DNA of 64,000 nucleotides from Actinomycetota bacterium (GCA_016213625.1 JACQZZ010000016.1:57600-121599); one strand, 5' to 3'. Positions 14,858 through 24,203 are shown, counted from the first letter of the stretch. The notes: generated from the letters alone by a model not told the origin. Made by a program: numbers and translations.

Positions 14858-15833
14858 TCGCACCGGGATCGAACAGCGCCGCCAGTGAGTCGGGTGTGCC
14901 GAAGCCACCGGCCTTGGTGACCACCAGCGGACCGCCACCGCGAGCGTCGCGGCTCCACGGCAGGCCGGGTGCGACCGTGCCACCCACCAGGCGAGGTGCG
15001 GGGCCCAGCACTGCCGCCGCGGTGTCGCCGCCGATGAGCACGACCGTGGCGTAGCGATGTTCGGCCATTCGTGCCCGGGCACGGCCCGCGAGCTCCATCG
15101 CCACGTCGGGCACCAGGTCGCCTGCCGCCGGCGGGACCTCCAACAGGTCCACCGTCGGCTGTGCGGCCGCCAGCCGCTCCATCTGACGTCGCGACACGTC
15201 GGTGGCGCTCCCGCGCACCACCAGCGCCGGCAACTCGCATCGCACGACCTCGGGCGAGCGCCGGTCGACGTGGTGCGCGGCGAACACGGCCCCGATGGGA
15301 CCAGCCGGTCCCACGACCAAGACCTCCTGGCCGGCGAGCGTGTGAGCCACCTCGGCCATGCCACGCTCGTCGAGCACGTCGACGACGCCCACCCGTCGCT
15401 CCGTCGCCAACCACCGCTCCAGTGCGGACGCGTCGGCCAGCAGGTCGGCGGCGGGAAGGTATTCGGCGATGTCGCCCACCGCCGTGCCGCCCACCTGCAC
15501 CGCACCCCCGACGCACGTGCGCCCCATCTGCGGCCACGCGGGCACCACCACGACGCGCCGCCCGGTGACCCGCGCTCGGGCGCGTACCTCGTCGACCCAG
15601 TTGCCGCGCAGCGTGGAATCGATCTTGTGTGCGTTCCAGAGGGCCACCGGCGCGGCCGCAGCACGCCCGGCAGCCGCATCGACCGCCAGATGGCGCGACG
15701 CCAGGTCCACCACACCGGCACCTGCGGGCGGATGGTCCACGGTGACGGTGACCGGTCCCGTGGTCGCGGCGATCTCGGCCGCCACCTCCAGCGCGCCGGT
15801 GCGGTCATCGGCGGTGACCAACCAGGCCCTCAT
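14844..15833 (-). CDS. Four-carbon acid sugar kinase family protein (DUF1537, OtnK/DtnK-like)
   Basis: A 329-residue protein with the N-terminal substrate-binding half (TADDRTGALEVA, then WNAHKIDSTLRGNW) and a C-terminal nucleotide-binding half (LIGGDTAAAVLG, VTKAGGFG). The family phosphorylates D-threonate, D-erythronate or similar acids at C4, giving the substrate of PdxA2-type dehydrogenases. It is shorter than the usual 400 or so residues, missing mainly linker length, but both halves are present. The start at 15833 lies 6 nt after a TACGTT box. It is divergent from xylA across 145 bp that hold a ROK-like operator. Confidence 0.8.
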   Translation of the reverse strand: MRAWLVTADDRTGALEVAAEIAATTGPVTVTVDHPPAGAGVVDLASRHLAVDAAAGRAAAAPVALWNAHKIDSTLRGNWVDEVRARARVTGRRVVVVPAWPQMGRTCVGGAVQVGGTAVGDIAEYLPAADLLADASALERWLATERRVGVVDVLDERGMAEVAHTLAGQEVLVVGPAGPIGAVFAAHHVDRRSPEVVRCELPALVVRGSATDVSRRQMERLAAAQPTVDLLEVPPAAGDLVPDVAMELAGRARARMAEHRYATVVLIGGDTAAAVLGPAPRLVGGTVAPGLPWSRDARGGGPLVVTKAGGFGTPDSLAALFDPGAISSD

Positions 15834-15839
15834 TTCCCC

Positions 15840-15845
15840 AACGTA
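15840..15845 (-). promoter_or_regulatory. -10 box TACGTT, leaderless sugar-acid kinase gene
   Basis: TACGTT is 6 nt upstream of the ATG at 15833. Confidence 0.5.
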
Positions 15846-15859
15846 CTCGCCCCCTTCTG

Positions 15860-15883
15860 TATGATAAGTTCACAGTCTGAACT
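15860..15883 (+). promoter_or_regulatory. xylA promoter -10 (TATGAT) with palindromic operator
   Basis: TATGAT at 15860-15865, preceded by TG one base upstream, is a good extended -10. The perfect inverted repeat AGTTCA-N5-TGAACT at 15867-15883 covers the expected transcription start. The ROK regulator encoded in the same operon is the natural candidate to bind it and to respond to xylose. The operator assignment is inference. Confidence 0.6.
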
Positions 15884-15910
15884 AATCCGATCCTGCTCCG
15901 ATCGGCGCAC

Positions 15911-15967
15911 CTTCACAAGGTTTCCTTCACAAGGTTTCCTTCACAAGGCTCCCTTTCACCAGGTTTC
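15911..15967 (+). repeat. Tandem 14-bp repeats in the xylA leader
   Basis: Two identical copies of CTTCACAAGGTTTC (15911-15924 and 15925-15938), a third with two changes (15939-15952), and a fourth 15-bp variant (15953-15967). The last runs into the AAGGAG ribosome site of xylA. Each unit carries an AAGG core. Confidence 0.85.
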
Positions 15968-15978
15968 AAGGAGACGAC

Positions 15979-17172
15979 ATGGCCGCTGCACTCACCCCCA
16001 CTCACGAGGACAAGTTCTCGTTCGGCATGTGGACGGTCGGTTGGACCGCCCGCGACCCGTTCGGCGATCCCACTCGCACCCCGCTGGATCCGCTCGAGGC
16101 CGTGGCGCAGCTCGCCTCGCTCGGCGCGTGGGGCATCACCTTCCACGACGACGACCTGGTGCCCTTCGGCAGCTCCCCCGCCGAGCGCGACGCCATCATC
16201 GATCGGTTCAAGAAGCAGCTCGCCGATCACGGCATGACCGTGCCGATGATCACCACCAACCTGTTCACCCATCCGGTGTTCAAGGACGGCGGCTTCACCA
16301 GCAACGACCGCAACGTGCGGCGCTACGCGCTGCGCAAGGTGCTGCGCAACATCGAGCTCGCCGGCGACCTCGGCGCTCGCACGTTCGTGCTGTGGGGTGG
16401 CCGCGAGGGCAGCGAGTACGACCAGGCCAAGGACGTGCAGGCCGCGCTCGACCGGTACGCCGAGGGCATGAACCTGCTCACCGAGTTCGTCATCGAACGC
16501 GGGTACGACCTGCGCTTCGCCATCGAGCCGAAGCCCAACGAGCCCCGTGGCGACATCCTCCTGCCCACCATCGGCCACGCCATCGCGTTCATCTCCCGGC
16601 TCGAGCACCCCGAACTCGTGGGCGTGAACCCCGAGGTCGGCCACGAACAGATGGCCGGGATGAACTTCGCCGGTGGCATCGCCCAGGCGATGTGGCAGGG
16701 CAAGTTGTTCCACATCGACCTCAACGGCCAGCGCGGCATCAAGTACGACCAGGACCTGGTGTTCGGCCACGGCGACCTCATCAACGCGTTCAGCCTGGTC
16801 GATCTGCTCGAGTTCGGCGGTGTCTCCGGGGCGCCCGCGTACACGGGCCCTCGCCACTTCGACTTCAAGCCGTCGCGCACCGAGGACTACACCGGTGTGT
16901 GGCAGTCGGCAGCCGCGAACATGCGCATGTACCTGTTGCTGAAGGAGCGGGCCGCGTCGTTCCGCGCCGACCCCGAGGTGCACGAAGCGCTGGCGCTGGC
17001 CCGCGTGGCCGAGCTGCGCGAACCCACGCTGGCAGCCGGAGAGACCGCCGCAACGTTGATGGCCGATCGTTCGGCGTTCGAGGACTTCGACGTCGACACC
17101 GCGGGTGCACGCGGCTACGGCTTCGTGCGTCTGAACCAGCTCGCCATCGAGCACCTTCTCGGCGCCCGGTAA
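15979..17172 (+). CDS. xylA: Xylose isomerase
   Basis: A 397-residue protein of the short (Streptomyces-type) class. It shows the catalytic His-Asp region TFHDDDL, the metal ligands in [10 protein letters not shown], then NPEVGHEQ, the HIDLNGQ metal-site block and the KYDQDL aspartates. It interconverts D-xylose and D-xylulose in the cytoplasm using two divalent metal ions. An AAGGAG site 6 nt before the ATG sets the start. xylB follows after 3 nt and the ROK repressor after that, forming a xylA-xylB-regulator operon behind a palindromic operator. Confidence 0.96.
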   Translation: MAAALTPTHEDKFSFGMWTVGWTARDPFGDPTRTPLDPLEAVAQLASLGAWGITFHDDDLVPFGSSPAERDAIIDRFKKQLADHGMTVPMITTNLFTHPVFKDGGFTSNDRNVRRYALRKVLRNIELAGDLGARTFVLWGGREGSEYDQAKDVQAALDRYAEGMNLLTEFVIERGYDLRFAIEPKPNEPRGDILLPTIGHAIAFISRLEHPELVGVNPEVGHEQMAGMNFAGGIAQAMWQGKLFHIDLNGQRGIKYDQDLVFGHGDLINAFSLVDLLEFGGVSGAPAYTGPRHFDFKPSRTEDYTGVWQSAAANMRMYLLLKERAASFRADPEVHEALALARVAELREPTLAAGETAATLMADRSAFEDFDVDTAGARGYGFVRLNQLAIEHLLGAR

Positions 17173-17175
17173 GCC

Positions 17176-18567
17176 ATGGCGCTCGTCGCCGGCGTCGACT
17201 CCTCGACGCAGTCATGCAAAGTGGTGGTGCGCGATGCCGACACCGGCGCGCTCGTGCGCTCGGGGAGCGCGCCACATCCCGATGGAACCGAGGTGCACCC
17301 GCACCATTGGGAGGACGCGTTCCACCGAGCCGTCGCCGCGGCCGGTGGCCTCGACGACGTGGCCGCCATCTCCATCGCCGGGCAGCAGCACGGCATGGTG
17401 TGCCTCGACAAAGCGGGCGACGTGGTGCGTCCCGCATTGCTGTGGAACGACACCCGGTCCGCAGGTGCCGCCGACGACCTGGTGGCCGAACTCGGTGCCG
17501 CGGCGTGGGTGGATGCCGTGGGTTCCGTCCCGGTGGCCGCGTTCACCGTCACCAAGTTGCGCTGGCTCGCCGAGCATGAACCCGAGCACGCCCGTCGCAC
17601 GGCAGCCGTGTGCCTCCCGCACGACTGGCTCACGTGGCGGCTGCTCGGGACCGGCCGCCTCGACGATCTGGTGACCGACCGCTCCGACGCCTCGGGGACC
17701 GGCTACTTCGACTCCGTCGCCTCCGAGTACCGAGCCGAGCTGCTCGTGCGGGCGCTCGGGCACGACGTGTTGCTGCCCCGCGTGCTCGCGCCGAGCGAGT
17801 TCGTCGTCGCCGGTTCGATGCGGGTGGGCCCGGGGGCCGGCGACAACGCGGCTGCGGGTCTGGGCGTGCAAGCGGGCGACGATGTCGTGGTGTCGCTCGG
17901 GACGTCGGGCACCGCGTTCACCCGCAGCACCACTCCCCCACGCGACCCGTCGGGCGCCGTCGCCGGCTTCGCCGATCTGACCGGAGTGTTCCTCCCCCTG
18001 GTGTGCACGCTGAACGCGGCGCGTGTGCTCGACGCGGTCGCCTCGATGCTGGGCGTGGATCACCACGGGCTGAGCGACCTCGCGTTGTCGGCGGCACCCG
18101 GCGCCGAAGGGCTCACGCTCGTGCCGTACCTGGCCGGTGAACGCACTCCGAACCTGCCGTCATCCACCGGTGGCGTGCTCGGCCTGACCGTGCACAACGC
18201 CACGCCGGCGAACCTGGCGCGAGCGGCCGTCGAAGGCATGCTCTGCGGTCTGGCCGATGCGGTCGATGCGCTGCGAGCCCAGGGCAAGCGGGTCGAGCGA
18301 GTTCGACTGGTCGGTGGCGCGGCCGCGTCGCCAGCGGTGCAGGCCATCGCCCCCACCGTGTTCGGCGTGCCCGTGGTGGTGCCACCCGCCGGCGAGTACG
18401 TGGCCGACGGGGCCGCACGCCAGGCGGCCTGGGAGCTCGTCGGCGGCGACACGCCCCCTGCATGGGCCCCGGCCACAGGCACCCGCGAGTGCCTGGGGGA
18501 GCTCACGGCCGGGCGCCGCGAGCGGTATCCGGCCGCGGCGGCGCACCCGCTGGACCAGCTGGCATGA
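17176..18567 (+). CDS. xylB: Xylulokinase
   Basis: A 463-residue FGGY-family kinase. The N-terminus has [16 protein letters not shown], the phosphate-binding loop; [13 protein letters not shown] and LLWNDTRS are substrate-site blocks; [12 protein letters not shown] and [16 protein letters not shown] come from the ATP-binding second domain. It phosphorylates D-xylulose to feed the pentose phosphate pathway. It starts 3 nt after xylA and its stop overlaps the ROK gene start as ATGA, so all three are translated from one message. No xylose transporter gene is nearby. Confidence 0.94.
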   Translation: MALVAGVDSSTQSCKVVVRDADTGALVRSGSAPHPDGTEVHPHHWEDAFHRAVAAAGGLDDVAAISIAGQQHGMVCLDKAGDVVRPALLWNDTRSAGAADDLVAELGAAAWVDAVGSVPVAAFTVTKLRWLAEHEPEHARRTAAVCLPHDWLTWRLLGTGRLDDLVTDRSDASGTGYFDSVASEYRAELLVRALGHDVLLPRVLAPSEFVVAGSMRVGPGAGDNAAAGLGVQAGDDVVVSLGTSGTAFTRSTTPPRDPSGAVAGFADLTGVFLPLVCTLNAARVLDAVASMLGVDHHGLSDLALSAAPGAEGLTLVPYLAGERTPNLPSSTGGVLGLTVHNATPANLARAAVEGMLCGLADAVDALRAQGKRVERVRLVGGAAASPAVQAIAPTVFGVPVVVPPAGEYVADGAARQAAWELVGGDTPPAWAPATGTRECLGELTAGRRERYPAAAAHPLDQLA

Positions 18568-19727
18568 CCTCCGGTCGCGCGCCGGCCCGCCCGGCCGGGG
18601 TGCGCAGTCACAACCTCGCGCTGCTGCTGTGGTCGGTGGTGCAGGAACCGTCGTCACGTGCCGACCTCGCGTCGCGCACGGGCCTCACCAAAGCAGCGGT
18701 GTCCGGCATGGTCGACGATCTGGTCGAACGTCAACTGCTCGACGAGGACCCGCCTGCCGTCACCGGGCGGGGCCGGCCGTCACGGCTGCTCCGCCTCCAC
18801 CCGAATGCCCCGACCGCCGTGGGGTTGGAGTTGAACGTCGACTACGTGGCGGCGGTGCGCACCACACTCGACGGTCACGAACTGGCCGCCCACCGTGCCG
18901 AGATCGACAGCCGGGCGCTGCCATGGCGCGAACTCACCCGTCACCTGGTGGCCGCCTGGCGCGCGGTCGTGCGCCCGAGTGGCGCTCCGGTGCTGGGTAG
19001 CGGCATCGCCGTGCCGGGTGTGGTGGACCACGCGGGTGTGGTGCTGCGGGCCACGAACGTGCCGGCGCTCACCGGCGCGAACGTGGCCGCCGCCGTGGCC
19101 ACCGGGCTTCGAGTGTCGCGGCGATCGCTGGTGGTGGACAACGAGGCCAACCTCGCAGCACTCGCCGAACGACACGCTCCCATGGCCGAACGCGACTTCG
19201 TCTACGTCAGCGGCGAGGTGGGCGTGGGCGCGGGCCTCGTCATCGGCGGTGCGCTGTTCCGGGGCGCGGGTGGAATGGCCGGCGAGTTGGGCCACGTGTC
19301 CATCGAGTCGAAGGGGCGGCCGTGTGGCTGCGGAGGGCAGGGCTGTGTCGAGCAGTACGCCGGCCAGGACGCGTTGTTGCGCGCCGCGGGTGTCACCTCG
19401 GTGGATGCGTTGGTTGCCGGATTGCGCGACGGCCGGCGGCGGTACGTGCGAGCCGTTGCCGAAGCAGGTTCGGCACTCGGTGTGGGGCTGGCTGGTCTGC
19501 TGAACGTGATCGACGTGCCCACCGTGGTGCTGGGCGGGTTGTACGCCCAGGTGTTCGAGCATCTCGCGCCGGCGGTACGCGACGAACTCGACCGGCGTGT
19601 GCTCGCGGCCGACGTGCGCCGCCCCACCGTGCGCGCCGCCCACACCGGCCCCGAGGCCGCCGTACGCGGCGCCGCCGCGGTGGTGGTGCAACGGGCCCTC
19701 GCCGACGGCACCACCCTCTTCAGTTGA
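18564..19727 (+). CDS. ROK-family transcriptional repressor, XylR-like
   Basis: A 387-residue protein. A winged-helix DNA-binding domain at about 15-75 ([23 protein letters not shown]) is followed by a sugar-kinase-like ROK domain with [37 protein letters not shown] and the zinc motif [10 protein letters not shown]. Its place at the end of the xylAB operon, overlapping xylB, and the palindrome in front of xylA make it the likely xylose-responsive repressor. Binding to that site is inferred, not shown. Confidence 0.9.
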   Translation: MTSGRAPARPAGVRSHNLALLLWSVVQEPSSRADLASRTGLTKAAVSGMVDDLVERQLLDEDPPAVTGRGRPSRLLRLHPNAPTAVGLELNVDYVAAVRTTLDGHELAAHRAEIDSRALPWRELTRHLVAAWRAVVRPSGAPVLGSGIAVPGVVDHAGVVLRATNVPALTGANVAAAVATGLRVSRRSLVVDNEANLAALAERHAPMAERDFVYVSGEVGVGAGLVIGGALFRGAGGMAGELGHVSIESKGRPCGCGGQGCVEQYAGQDALLRAAGVTSVDALVAGLRDGRRRYVRAVAEAGSALGVGLAGLLNVIDVPTVVLGGLYAQVFEHLAPAVRDELDRRVLAADVRRPTVRAAHTGPEAAVRGAAAVVVQRALADGTTLFS

Positions 19728-19746
19728 CCCGCTTTCAGTTGACCCG
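19719..19746. repeat. Direct repeat spanning two convergent stop codons
   Basis: TTCAGTTGACCCG occurs at 19719-19731 and again at 19734-19746, period 15. The first copy contains the ROK gene stop (TGA on plus). The second contains the acyl-CoA ligase stop (TGA on minus). Confidence 0.8.
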
Positions 19747-21294
19747 GCGGGTGTGCCCTTCCCAGTAGGGGTCGCGGAGGTCCTTCTTGAGCACCTTCAT
19801 CGCGCCGGACAGCGGCAGCGGGTCGGTGCGGAACTCCACGCTCTTGGGCACCTTGTAGCCGGCGATCCATTCACGTGAGTGCTCGATGAGCTCCTGCTCG
19901 GTGGCCGTGGCGTCGGGCCTGAGCACCACGATGGCGTGCACGGCCTCACCCCACTTCTCGCTGGGGATGCCGACCACTGCCACCTGCAGGACCGCGGGGT
20001 GGCTGGCGATCGCGTTCTCCACCTCGGTGCTGTAGACGTTCTCGCCGCCGGTGACGATCATGTCCTTCACCCGGTCGACCAGGTAGAGGTACCCGTCGCG
20101 GTCGAGGTAGCCGGCGTCGCCGGTGTGGTACCAGCCACCGCGAAACGCGTCGGCCGTGGCGTCGGGCTTGTTCCAGTACTCGATCATGTAGTTGCCGGCC
20201 CGAGCGCACACCTCGCCGGTCTCGCCGGCGGGCAGCAGGTTGCCCTCCTCGTCCTGGATGGACAGCACGACGCCGGGCAACGGCATGCCGGCCGAACGCA
20301 GGTACACCCCACCCTTGCGGTGCTCGTCGGGGCCGAGCAGACACAGCACGCTGCTGCTCTCGGTCATGCCGTAGCCCTGCCAGATCTTCATGTCGGGATA
20401 CAGCGCGAGCACCTTCTCCAACAGCGCCTGGGGCATGGGCGACGCGCCGTAGACCAAGTCGTCGAAGCTGCCGAGCCCCGACGGCCGGAAGTCGGGGTGG
20501 GCCATGGTGAGGCCGATCATCGTCGGCACCATCACGGTCACCGTCGGCTCGTAGGCCTCCACGGCCTTCATCACCGCGGTGGGCTCGAACATCGGCACGA
20601 TCACCGAGTGCGCACCAACGGCCGGACCCCCGAGCACGCTGAACATCGAGGCCGCGTGGAACATCGGCGTCTGCATCAGGTTCACGGTGTCCCGTCCCAT
20701 CTGCAGGGTCATCATCACGTGATAGGCGTTGAGGATCTCGGCACGCTGGTCCAGCAGCACACCCTTGGGCAGGCCGGTGGTACCGCCGGTGTACATCAGC
20801 ACCACCGGGTCGCTCTCCTCGCCCTCGTCGGGGATGACGTGGTCCGACGACGCGAGCAGGTCGTCGAAGCCGACGGTGTGCGGCACGTCGCCCTGCCCGA
20901 TGAGCACGACGTGCTCGATCCCCGCGTCCGCCTTCACCGCGTCGATGAGCGGAGCGAAGAAGCCGTCGACGAAGCACACCTTGGTGCCCGAGTCGCGCAG
21001 CACGTAGGCCAGCTCCTTCGGCGCGAAGCGCAGGTTGAGCGGGTTCACCACTCCACCGCCGAGGAACGCCGCGTGGTACAGCTCGAGGTACTCGGGCGAG
21101 TTCAGGGTCATGATGGCGAACCGATCACCGCGCCCCACGCCCAATGACCCGAGACCGCCGATGAGACGGCCCACACGCTCGAGATGCTGCGCGTAGGTGG
21201 TGGACGATCCCGTGGCTGCGTTCGTGGCACAGGTGCGATCCGCATTGCGTTCGACCGAGGGCAACAGCAACCGGTGGTAGATGAGCTCCTTCAT
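19735..21294 (-). CDS. AMP-forming acyl-CoA synthetase (fatty-acid-CoA ligase type)
   Basis: A 519-residue ANL-superfamily enzyme with MYTGGTTGLPKGV (A3 phosphate loop), GYGMTESSS (A5), YHTGDAGYLDRDGYLYLVDR (A7) and the C-terminal catalytic lysine in SGAMKVLKKDLRD (A10). It activates a carboxylic acid to an acyl-adenylate and then to the CoA thioester. The overall sequence suggests a medium or long-chain fatty acid. Start 21294 lies 8 nt behind a TACTGT box. The gene is divergent from the PepSY protein gene and stands alone. Confidence 0.9.
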   Translation of the reverse strand: MKELIYHRLLLPSVERNADRTCATNAATGSSTTYAQHLERVGRLIGGLGSLGVGRGDRFAIMTLNSPEYLELYHAAFLGGGVVNPLNLRFAPKELAYVLRDSGTKVCFVDGFFAPLIDAVKADAGIEHVVLIGQGDVPHTVGFDDLLASSDHVIPDEGEESDPVVLMYTGGTTGLPKGVLLDQRAEILNAYHVMMTLQMGRDTVNLMQTPMFHAASMFSVLGGPAVGAHSVIVPMFEPTAVMKAVEAYEPTVTVMVPTMIGLTMAHPDFRPSGLGSFDDLVYGASPMPQALLEKVLALYPDMKIWQGYGMTESSSVLCLLGPDEHRKGGVYLRSAGMPLPGVVLSIQDEEGNLLPAGETGEVCARAGNYMIEYWNKPDATADAFRGGWYHTGDAGYLDRDGYLYLVDRVKDMIVTGGENVYSTEVENAIASHPAVLQVAVVGIPSEKWGEAVHAIVVLRPDATATEQELIEHSREWIAGYKVPKSVEFRTDPLPLSGAMKVLKKDLRDPYWEGHTRRVN

Positions 21295-21302
21295 GGACGC
21301 AC

Positions 21303-21308
21303 ACAGTA
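21303..21308 (-). promoter_or_regulatory. -10 box TACTGT, leaderless acyl-CoA ligase gene
   Basis: TACTGT lies 8 nt upstream of the ATG at 21294. Confidence 0.5.
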
Positions 21309-21369
21309 GGTGAGGAAAAGTCCGCGATGCACCGGGAACCATCCGATGGGATCGGACGACTTGGAGCGC

Positions 21370-22896
21370 ATGACCGCAGTCACCTCTTCAGACGGCAGCA
21401 ATCCCGATCGGCCGGTGGTCACCTCGGCCGATGTCGCCGACAGGGCCAGCAGGAGGTGGCGCACGCTGTGGCGCATCCACTTCTACTCGGGAATGATCGC
21501 CATGCCGTTCATCCTGCTGATGGCACTCACCGGTCTGGTCATCCTCTACACCCAACCCATCCAGGACCTCACCCAGGGCGACCTGCGCACCGTCAGCGAC
21601 ACGGGCGACTGGGGTTCGTTCGACGCGATGGAGCAGGCGGTCGAGAAGGCGTACCCCGACCATGGCGTCGTGTCGCTCACCCTGCCCGCCGATGGCGAGC
21701 ACTCCGCGAGCTTCGGCCTCGACAACGACCATGCGGTCTTCGTGAACCCGTACACCGGTGGAGTGCTGGGTGACGCCGACCCGGGCGACGGCATCGTCGG
21801 CCTGTCGAACCGGCTGCACGGCATGCTCAACAACGACACCGTCACGGTGTCGCTCCCCAGCGTCGGCTTCGTGTGGGACGACGGTCCGGTGATGCGCGAG
21901 TACGTGGTGGGCGACCTCGTCCTCGAACTCCTCGGCGTGTGGGTCGTCGTGCTCGCCGCGAGCGGTCTCTACCTGTGGTGGCCGCGGAAGTCGCGCCATG
22001 CCGGGACCACGAAGAACGGGCGAACCCTGTTCGGCCTCCGCCTCGGGAAGAAGGGGCGGGGCAGATGGCGCGACCTGCACGCGATGGGTGGCGTGCTGAT
22101 GAGCATCGTGCTGCTCGTCACCCTTGCCAGCGGCATGGCCTGGAGCACGTACTGGGGACCGAACTTCAGCGCGCTCGCCGAGGAACTGACGCCGAACGAC
22201 TTCATCGATCCTCCTGCCAGCAGCGTGGGCACCCGCGGCGACCTCGACCGTCTCGGGAACAAGATCCCGTGGAACACGGGCGCCATTCCCATCCCCGCCA
22301 GCTATGCCACCGACGCCAACGGTGAGCTTCCCGCTCCGATCAGCCTGGACAGCGTGGTGGCGATCGGCACCGAGGAGGGCATGAAGCCCGGGTACGCGAT
22401 CTACTTCCCCGACAACAGCACCGTCGACGACGCCGGCAATCCGATCTACGGCAGCTTCACGCTGAGCAACTCGTGGCCGCGCAAGACCGGCGAGGCTCGG
22501 GACCTGTTCATCGATCAGTTCGACGGCAACACGCTCGACGAGATGACCGGATGGGGCTACGGCACCATCAGCTACGCGGTCGACGCGACGGTCAGCTGGC
22601 ACATGGGCACGCAGTGGGGCGTCGTCACCCGCGTCCTCATGACGATGATGTGCCTGCTCGCCATCTGGGCGGTCATCAGCGGGTTCGTGATGTTCTGGAA
22701 GCGCCGTCGCCCGGGCTCTGCCGGCCTTCCTCGGCGGCCCCGCGAGGTGAAGTTCGGGTGGGGTCTCTGGGTGATCATCGGAGGCCTGGCTATCGTCTAC
22801 CCCCTATGGGGAGTCACCGCTGCGATCATCCTGCTGGTCGACCGCTTCGTCATCCGCACGGTCCCTCGGTTGCGGGCCGCGTTCGGCCAGCGGTAA
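21370..22896 (+). CDS. PepSY-associated transmembrane protein
   Basis: About 508 residues with four strong hydrophobic segments. The first (WRIHFYSGMIAMPFILLMALTGLVILY) is the hallmark of the PepSY_TM family, formerly called iron-regulated membrane proteins. An extracytoplasmic PepSY-like region lies between segments. Some relatives are ferric-siderophore reductases or metal-linked electron carriers. A PCuAC-type copper chaperone follows, which hints at copper rather than iron. I took ATG 21370, which has GGAG close by; GTG 21310 and ATG 21346 would lengthen it by 20 or 8 residues and the choice is uncertain. Confidence 0.8.
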   Translation: MTAVTSSDGSNPDRPVVTSADVADRASRRWRTLWRIHFYSGMIAMPFILLMALTGLVILYTQPIQDLTQGDLRTVSDTGDWGSFDAMEQAVEKAYPDHGVVSLTLPADGEHSASFGLDNDHAVFVNPYTGGVLGDADPGDGIVGLSNRLHGMLNNDTVTVSLPSVGFVWDDGPVMREYVVGDLVLELLGVWVVVLAASGLYLWWPRKSRHAGTTKNGRTLFGLRLGKKGRGRWRDLHAMGGVLMSIVLLVTLASGMAWSTYWGPNFSALAEELTPNDFIDPPASSVGTRGDLDRLGNKIPWNTGAIPIPASYATDANGELPAPISLDSVVAIGTEEGMKPGYAIYFPDNSTVDDAGNPIYGSFTLSNSWPRKTGEARDLFIDQFDGNTLDEMTGWGYGTISYAVDATVSWHMGTQWGVVTRVLMTMMCLLAIWAVISGFVMFWKRRRPGSAGLPRRPREVKFGWGLWVIIGGLAIVYPLWGVTAAIILLVDRFVIRTVPRLRAAFGQR

Positions 22897-22913
22897 GGGC
22901 ACTCGCGGCGCTG

Positions 22914-23381
22914 ATGTGCGCGGCCGCCCTCCTCACAGCTTGCGGTAGCAGCGACAGCGACGCCAACGAGTTGATCTTCGGAGGCGCGTGGTCTCGACCA
23001 ACGCCGGGCGACGCCACCAACGGCGTCGTGTACTTCTCGGTCACCAGCCCCATCGACGACGAGATCCTGTCGGTCAGCGTGCCGCCCGCCATCGCCGGCG
23101 AGGCGATGATGCACGAGACACTGCTCGACGGCATCGCACCGCCGGCGATGCCTTCCATGGACCACGGCGACAGCACGGGTGAGATGAGCATGGTGCCGCT
23201 CGAGTCGTTGCCGCTCCCCGCCGGCGAGACCGTGGTGTTCGAAGCGGGCGCGAAGCACATCATGCTCACCGATCTCGCTGCCCCGCTCGTGGAGGGCCAG
23301 ACGTTCTCGCTCACGTTCGAGCTGCGCGAGGCGGGCACGCAGACCATCAACGTGCTGGTGACACCGAACCCACCAGACTGA
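22914..23381 (+). CDS. PCuAC-type copper chaperone, lipoprotein-like
   Basis: At least 155 residues. A PCuAC fold is suggested by FGGAWSRPTPGDATNGVVYFSV, then MMHETLLDG, a Met/His loop (MPSMDHGDS), LPAGETVVFEAGAKHIML and a closing beta strand. The spaced Met and His residues are the Cu(I) ligands in this family, which delivers copper to cytochrome oxidase outside the membrane. The stretch before Cys10 (LLTAC) looks like a lipobox, but the only nearby ATG leaves just nine residues before it. The real start is unresolved. It follows the PepSY gene by 17 nt. Confidence 0.75.
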   Translation: MCAAALLTACGSSDSDANELIFGGAWSRPTPGDATNGVVYFSVTSPIDDEILSVSVPPAIAGEAMMHETLLDGIAPPAMPSMDHGDSTGEMSMVPLESLPLPAGETVVFEAGAKHIMLTDLAAPLVEGQTFSLTFELREAGTQTINVLVTPNPPD

Positions 23382-23387
23382 CCGTCA

Positions 23388-23404
23388 GTTCGACCGGGTC
23401 GAAC
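23388..23404. terminator. Palindrome between convergent genes
   Basis: GTTCGACC-G-GGTCGAAC, a perfect 8-bp inverted repeat with a one-base centre, lies between two convergent stops (23381 and 23407). It could act as a bidirectional terminator hairpin, though there is no T-run. Confidence 0.4.
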
Positions 23405-23406
23405 GA

Positions 23407-24153
23407 TCAGGCGGTGAGCGCCGCCTGAATGGCTCGCAGGGTGTCGATGAACGCCGCTCGCTCGGCCTGGTCGAGCACGGAGTACGCGGGTTGCACGAGG
23501 CGGTCGGTGAGGGCTTCGGCCTCCACCATCTTCGCCCGCTCGGCGTCACCGACCTCGGGCACGTCGTCGGGGCCGTAGCCGAACATCGCACCATCGTTCG
23601 GACGGGTCACGAAGTGCGCGGTCTTGGTGTCGAGACCGACGGCCCGCACCGCCACGAGGTGGGCGCTGCCGCGGTACTCACGCAGCACGGTGACGATCTG
23701 CATCGCGTGGCCGGGCAGGTCGTCGGCGCGCGGTTCGCTGGCCGTGCCGGCGAACAGCGGGAACGCATCCACGTTGGCGGCGGCGAGGATCTTCTCGCCC
23801 GCGGCCACGAAGGCTTCGAGCCCCGGCACGTCGGCGAGCTTCTCGCGACCGTGTGCCGCACTGCATTCCATGAACGCTGCACCGGCCACGCGGGGCGACA
23901 CGATCGCCTTCGCACTGTTCCACAGGCCGGCCACCAGCGCCGGGTTGAAGTACCCGAACGCGGCCGAGACGACGGCCGGCTCGACGTCGCCCAACACGCC
24001 ACCGCGACCGAGCGCGTAGAACTGGAAGTTGTCGAGGCCCAACTCCGCACCGCGCGCCACCGTGGCCGGCGTGAAGTAGAACGCCCAGCCGGTGTCCTTG
24101 ATGATCGGGCAGGCGGTGGACAGCAGGTCGGCGTCGTTGATGGCAGAGGTCAT
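23407..24153 (-). CDS. SCO6745-like (SalK-type) conserved protein
   Basis: A 248-residue soluble protein, Ala-rich and helical. The features YFTPATVARGAELGL, YALGRGGVLGDVEPAVVSAAFGYFNPALVA and a C-terminal PAYSVLDQAERAAF match my recollection of the actinobacterial SCO6745 family, whose biochemical role is not established. There are no membrane segments or metal motif. Start 24153 is preferred over ATG 24168 because a TACCTT box ends 6 nt before it. It is divergent from the sarcosine-dehydrogenase-like gene across 50 bp. Confidence 0.6.
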   Translation of the reverse strand: MTSAINDADLLSTACPIIKDTGWAFYFTPATVARGAELGLDNFQFYALGRGGVLGDVEPAVVSAAFGYFNPALVAGLWNSAKAIVSPRVAGAAFMECSAAHGREKLADVPGLEAFVAAGEKILAAANVDAFPLFAGTASEPRADDLPGHAMQIVTVLREYRGSAHLVAVRAVGLDTKTAHFVTRPNDGAMFGYGPDDVPEVGDAERAKMVEAEALTDRLVQPAYSVLDQAERAAFIDTLRAIQAALTA

Positions 24154-24159
24154 CGGCGC

Positions 24160-24165
24160 AAGGTA
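24160..24165 (-). promoter_or_regulatory. -10 box TACCTT, leaderless SCO6745-like gene
   Basis: TACCTT is 6 nt before the ATG at 24153. Confidence 0.5.
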
Positions 24166-24203
24166 CATGGTTCAATGGGTGGCCTGTTCGCTCGGAGGAT
24201 CCA

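Noticed and set aside
14844..15833. Truncated pseudogene call for the sugar-acid kinase
   Set aside because: It is shorter than usual, but both the DDRTGA and GGDTAA/KAGGFG blocks are intact and in frame.
24166..24168. ATG 24168 as the start of the SCO6745-like gene
   Set aside because: The ATG at 24153 sits at the expected 6 nt from TACCTT, while 24168 would lie upstream of that box.
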